Part shown: positions 5,749 to 6,765 of the stretch, one piece after another
Numbering within the stretch: position 1 is the stretch's first letter
Layout of the letters: the number at the start of each line of letters is the position of its first letter
DNA from: Candidatus Geocrenenecus sp. JGI 0000106-J15
Lineage (GTDB): Archaea; Thermoproteota; Nitrososphaeria_A; Caldarchaeales; Wolframiiraptoraceae
NCBI GenBank assembly: GCA_000405685.1
Contig: ASPF01000021.1
Span: forward strand, 1-6,765
DNA: 6,765 nucleotides
Direction: 5' to 3'
Made by a program: the position numbers and the translations under genes
Notes under the pieces: model-generated
What the model saw: the letters and a program-made list of their open reading frames with translations, nothing else
What the model was told of the DNA's origin: nothing
The model's database searches: none

Positions 5749-5859
5749 TTAACATCCATAACGTTTGCCGGACGCCGAATGTGGGGCCGCTGATACAATC
5801 AGCAGCACGGCCAGCGCTAAAACAGTCCCGATAAAGTTGCGTCTAGTTGTCTTGACCAT
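5749..5859 (-). pseudogene. Truncated N-terminus of an exported protein with a twin-arginine signal peptide
   Basis: On the minus strand, ATG at 5859-5857 opens 36 codons ending in TAA (5751-5749). The peptide starts MVKTTRRNFIG, a good twin-arginine motif (RRNFIG), followed by a hydrophobic core (TVLALAVLLIVSA) and a polar end with an A-x-A-like site (HSASG). It stops only seven residues after that site. A signal peptide with almost no mature protein indicates a gene whose 3' part was lost. The IS right end is only 33 bases beyond the stop, but the break precedes the IS, so the loss was probably earlier. A TATA-like box sits about 29 bases upstream. The identity of the former Tat substrate cannot be told. 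A genuine tiny exported peptide is a less likely alternative. Confidence 0.5.
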
Positions 5860-5882
5860 CTGCAATATGATGTTTTATAATG

Positions 5883-5892
5883 TGTATAAGAT
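5883..5892 (-). promoter_or_regulatory. TATA-like box for the twin-arginine ORF
   Basis: The minus-strand sequence aatcttatac lies about 29 bases before the ATG at 5859, compatible with a leaderless transcript. A second AT-rich box, cattataaaa (5882-5873), is too close to the ATG to fit. Confidence 0.4.
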
Positions 5893-5911
5893 TTCCTAAC
5901 AAACGTATACA

Positions 5912-5927
5912 ACTGCATACTTGCAGT
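5912..5927 (-). terminator. Small perfect hairpin at the end of the minus-strand remnant
   Basis: The arms actgca (5912-5917) and tgcagt (5922-5927) pair perfectly around a 4-base loop, exactly at the stop codon of the minus-strand broken gene. It may be a weak terminator. No long T-run follows, so the role is uncertain. Confidence 0.3.
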
Positions 5928-6217
5928 CATTCCTCGGCAGGGGCCTCCGCATGTCCAGCTGCTGTCTTCAAAGGCTCGACGACGGTAAACTCCTCCCTTA
6001 AAACTCTGCGTTAAACCTCCTCGCCCTGCCCGAATTCGCCGAAGAAGCGTTTAAGGACACCACCCATTAGCTCCAAATAATCTTCGTCCAAACCTCTTTC
6101 CTCCACCCTGAGCTCCCTGAAATACTTGGATGTGAACTGCCTTGAAACTGGTGCTGGAAAATCCCTTATACGGGAATTCGTATAGGAGGGGTTAATGCCC
6201 CTATATAAGTGTAAGTA
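5927..6217 (-). pseudogene. Broken minus-strand gene, family not recognised
   Basis: A minus-strand frame is open from 6217 to TGA at 5929-5927, interrupted once by an in-frame TAA (6013-6011). The part before the stop reads like a real protein: RDFPAPVSRQFTSKYF, then RELRVEERGLDEDYLELM, then GGVLKRFFGEFGQGEEV. After the stop the same frame continues as RRVLREEFTVVEPLKTAAG and ends with an acidic tail. No ATG is found upstream of the Leu-Glu-Leu-Met stretch, though a GTG occurs at the Val of ELRVEE, so the 5' part seems lost. The composition matches the GC-rich block. It lies just upstream of, and in the same direction as, the twin-arginine ORF, so the two may once have been neighbours in one cluster. 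I cannot assign a function. Confidence 0.5.
6200..6208. promoter_or_regulatory. Strong TATA-like box at the right edge of the block, orientation unclear
   Basis: The sequence tctatataag-like core (cctatataa) is close to an archaeal TATA consensus and reads similarly on both strands. On the plus strand it would start transcription near 6230, about 80 bases ahead of tyrA. On the minus strand it would start near 6178, inside the broken gene. A short palindrome, taagta-t-tactta, follows at about 6212-6224. Confidence 0.35.
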
Positions 6218-6270
6218 TTACTTAGCCTCCTAGGAATACGTCAGACAAAACCATCTTACAGATATTTGAT

Positions 6271-6283
6271 AGTTTATTTTTAT
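6271..6283 (+). promoter_or_regulatory. TATA-like box for tyrA
   Basis: The T/A-rich stretch agtttatttttat is centred about 33 bases before the tyrA ATG at 6310. This fits a transcript with a leader of less than about ten bases. No Shine-Dalgarno sequence is seen before the ATG. It means tyrA need not depend on transcription from the fusion gene upstream. Confidence 0.4.
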
Positions 6284-6309
6284 CTTCTTGTAGATGTCTA
6301 CCTATAGTT

Positions 6310-6765
6310 ATGATTATATCTGTTATTGGTCTAGGTGCTTTCGGTAGATGGCTTATACAGCAATTCTATATGCAAGGATTTCAAGTTAAAGGATTCGATA
6401 TAGATCCCTGGAAGATTGAAGAACTAAGATCATCTGGAATAAAAGGATACAATAATTTAAGAGAGGCCATAGAAGATGCTGATATAATCTTCATAGCAGT
6501 TCCAGTTAACAAGGCATCTAGCGTAGTAGAAGAAGTCTCAAAACATATAGCTAGAGGAGTAATAATAGATGTCTCATCATTAAAGAAGCCTGTATACAGT
6601 ATCATGAAGTCTCTCCCAGAAGATCTAAAACCTGTATCTATCCATCCATTATTCGGTCCAACAGCATCTGGATTCAAGGATGAAAAAATTGTACTAATAC
6701 CTATAAGAAATAGCCTAGAAGAAAGAGAGATCATAGAAAAGATTATGCCTGGAGTAAAGATCATC
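6310..6765 (+). CDS. tyrA: Prephenate/arogenate dehydrogenase, N-terminal part, cut by window edge
   Basis: The first 152 codons are present and the frame is open at the window end. The protein starts with a Rossmann fold: VIGLGAFG (GxGxxG, Gly7, Gly9, Gly12) and an acidic Asp30 at the end of the second strand (GFDID), which points to NAD+ rather than NADP+. It continues with DADIIFIAVPV (56-66), IIDVSSLK (85-92) and the signature HPLFGP with the catalytic-type His112. The enzyme oxidatively decarboxylates prephenate to 4-hydroxyphenylpyruvate, or arogenate to tyrosine. The C-terminal dimerisation domain lies beyond the window. There is no chorismate mutase domain on this TyrA; that activity is supplied by the fusion protein at 2400-3815, which is separated from it by the inserted block. 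An ATG at 6294 is out of frame and is not the start. Confidence 0.88.
   Translation, partial: MIISVIGLGAFGRWLIQQFYMQGFQVKGFDIDPWKIEELRSSGIKGYNNLREAIEDADIIFIAVPVNKASSVVEEVSKHIARGVIIDVSSLKKPVYSIMKSLPEDLKPVSIHPLFGPTASGFKDEKIVLIPIRNSLEEREIIEKIMPGVKII

Larger units (their letters stand above)
3838..6240. other. Block of discordant composition with decayed genes, separating the fusion gene from tyrA
   Basis: Compared with the AT-rich genes on both sides, this stretch has clearly higher G+C outside the IS and more Arg codons of the CGN type. It also contains many interrupted frames. It holds a 3' gene fragment (3919-4073), one intact small gene (4125-4421), undefined coding debris (4458-4960), a complete IS (4961-5716), a truncated signal-peptide ORF (5749-5859) and a broken minus-strand gene (5927-6217). 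A 10-bp direct repeat aggaggggtt occurs near each edge (3918-3927 and 6184-6193). The simplest reading is DNA acquired from a higher-GC thermophile that is now decaying. The exact edges are not certain, and a GC profile was judged by eye only. Confidence 0.6.

Noticed and set aside
3838..6240. Possibility that the block is a new defence or mobile-gene system
   Set aside because: Apart from the IS6-like element and one small ABM-type gene, no intact ORF, nuclease, integrase, toxin-antitoxin pair or repeat array is visible. Decay of imported genes explains it better.
6381..6764. Minus-strand open frame of 127 codons
   Set aside because: It is antisense to tyrA, which shows the dinucleotide-binding motif and the HPLFGP signature.
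1..6765. CRISPR arrays, tRNA or rRNA genes
   Set aside because: No regularly spaced direct repeats and no tRNA-like cloverleaf or rRNA-like conserved stretch was seen on reading; no computational scan was possible.

Overview
The window looks like the chromosome of a thermophilic archaeon, most likely a Thermoproteota (crenarchaeal-type) lineage. Arginine codons are mostly AGA/AGG and isoleucine is often ATA. TATA-like boxes sit about 25-35 bases ahead of start codons, several genes look leaderless, lysine (or arginine) is made through a LysX-type LysW ligase, and a secreted one-pass surface protein is present. No rRNA, tRNA or CRISPR array was seen. The species cannot be named from this sequence.

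Layout. (1) Bases 1-823, minus strand: an almost complete lysX/argX ATP-grasp ligase cut by the window edge. (2) Bases 824-1033: a divergent promoter region with a perfect 10-bp inverted repeat between the two promoters. (3) Bases 1034-2311, plus: a secreted, C-terminally membrane-anchored protein made of repeats of about 51 residues that resemble beta-propeller blades. (4) Bases 2400-3815, plus: a fusion of an AroQ-type chorismate mutase with a class I PLP aminotransferase. (5) Bases ~3838-6240: a block of about 2.4 kb, visibly richer in G+C than its flanks and full of broken coding sequence. It holds a possible 3' end of a luciferase-like (F420/flavin) oxidoreductase, one intact small ABM-type protein (4125-4421), unidentified degraded plus-strand frames, a complete IS6-like insertion sequence (4961-5716) and two minus-strand remnants, one of them a twin-arginine signal peptide that stops after 36 codons. 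(6) Bases 6310-6765, plus: the N-terminal two-thirds or so of a prephenate/arogenate dehydrogenase (tyrA), cut by the window edge.

How it fits together. The chorismate mutase-aminotransferase and TyrA supply the three reactions from chorismate to tyrosine, in the same orientation, but the foreign-looking block separates them, and tyrA has its own promoter-like box. Chorismate mutase is fused to an aminotransferase rather than to TyrA or a prephenate dehydratase. This raises the possibility that prephenate is transaminated directly to arogenate. The IS is well resolved: 17-bp perfect terminal inverted repeats and an 8-bp perfect target duplication, with a transposase that is complete except for one -1 frameshift. 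The insertion therefore looks recent, into a region that was already decaying. I see no clear new defence or mobile system. The points most worth following are the fusion enzyme, the insertion block, and the operator-like palindrome ahead of the secreted propeller protein.
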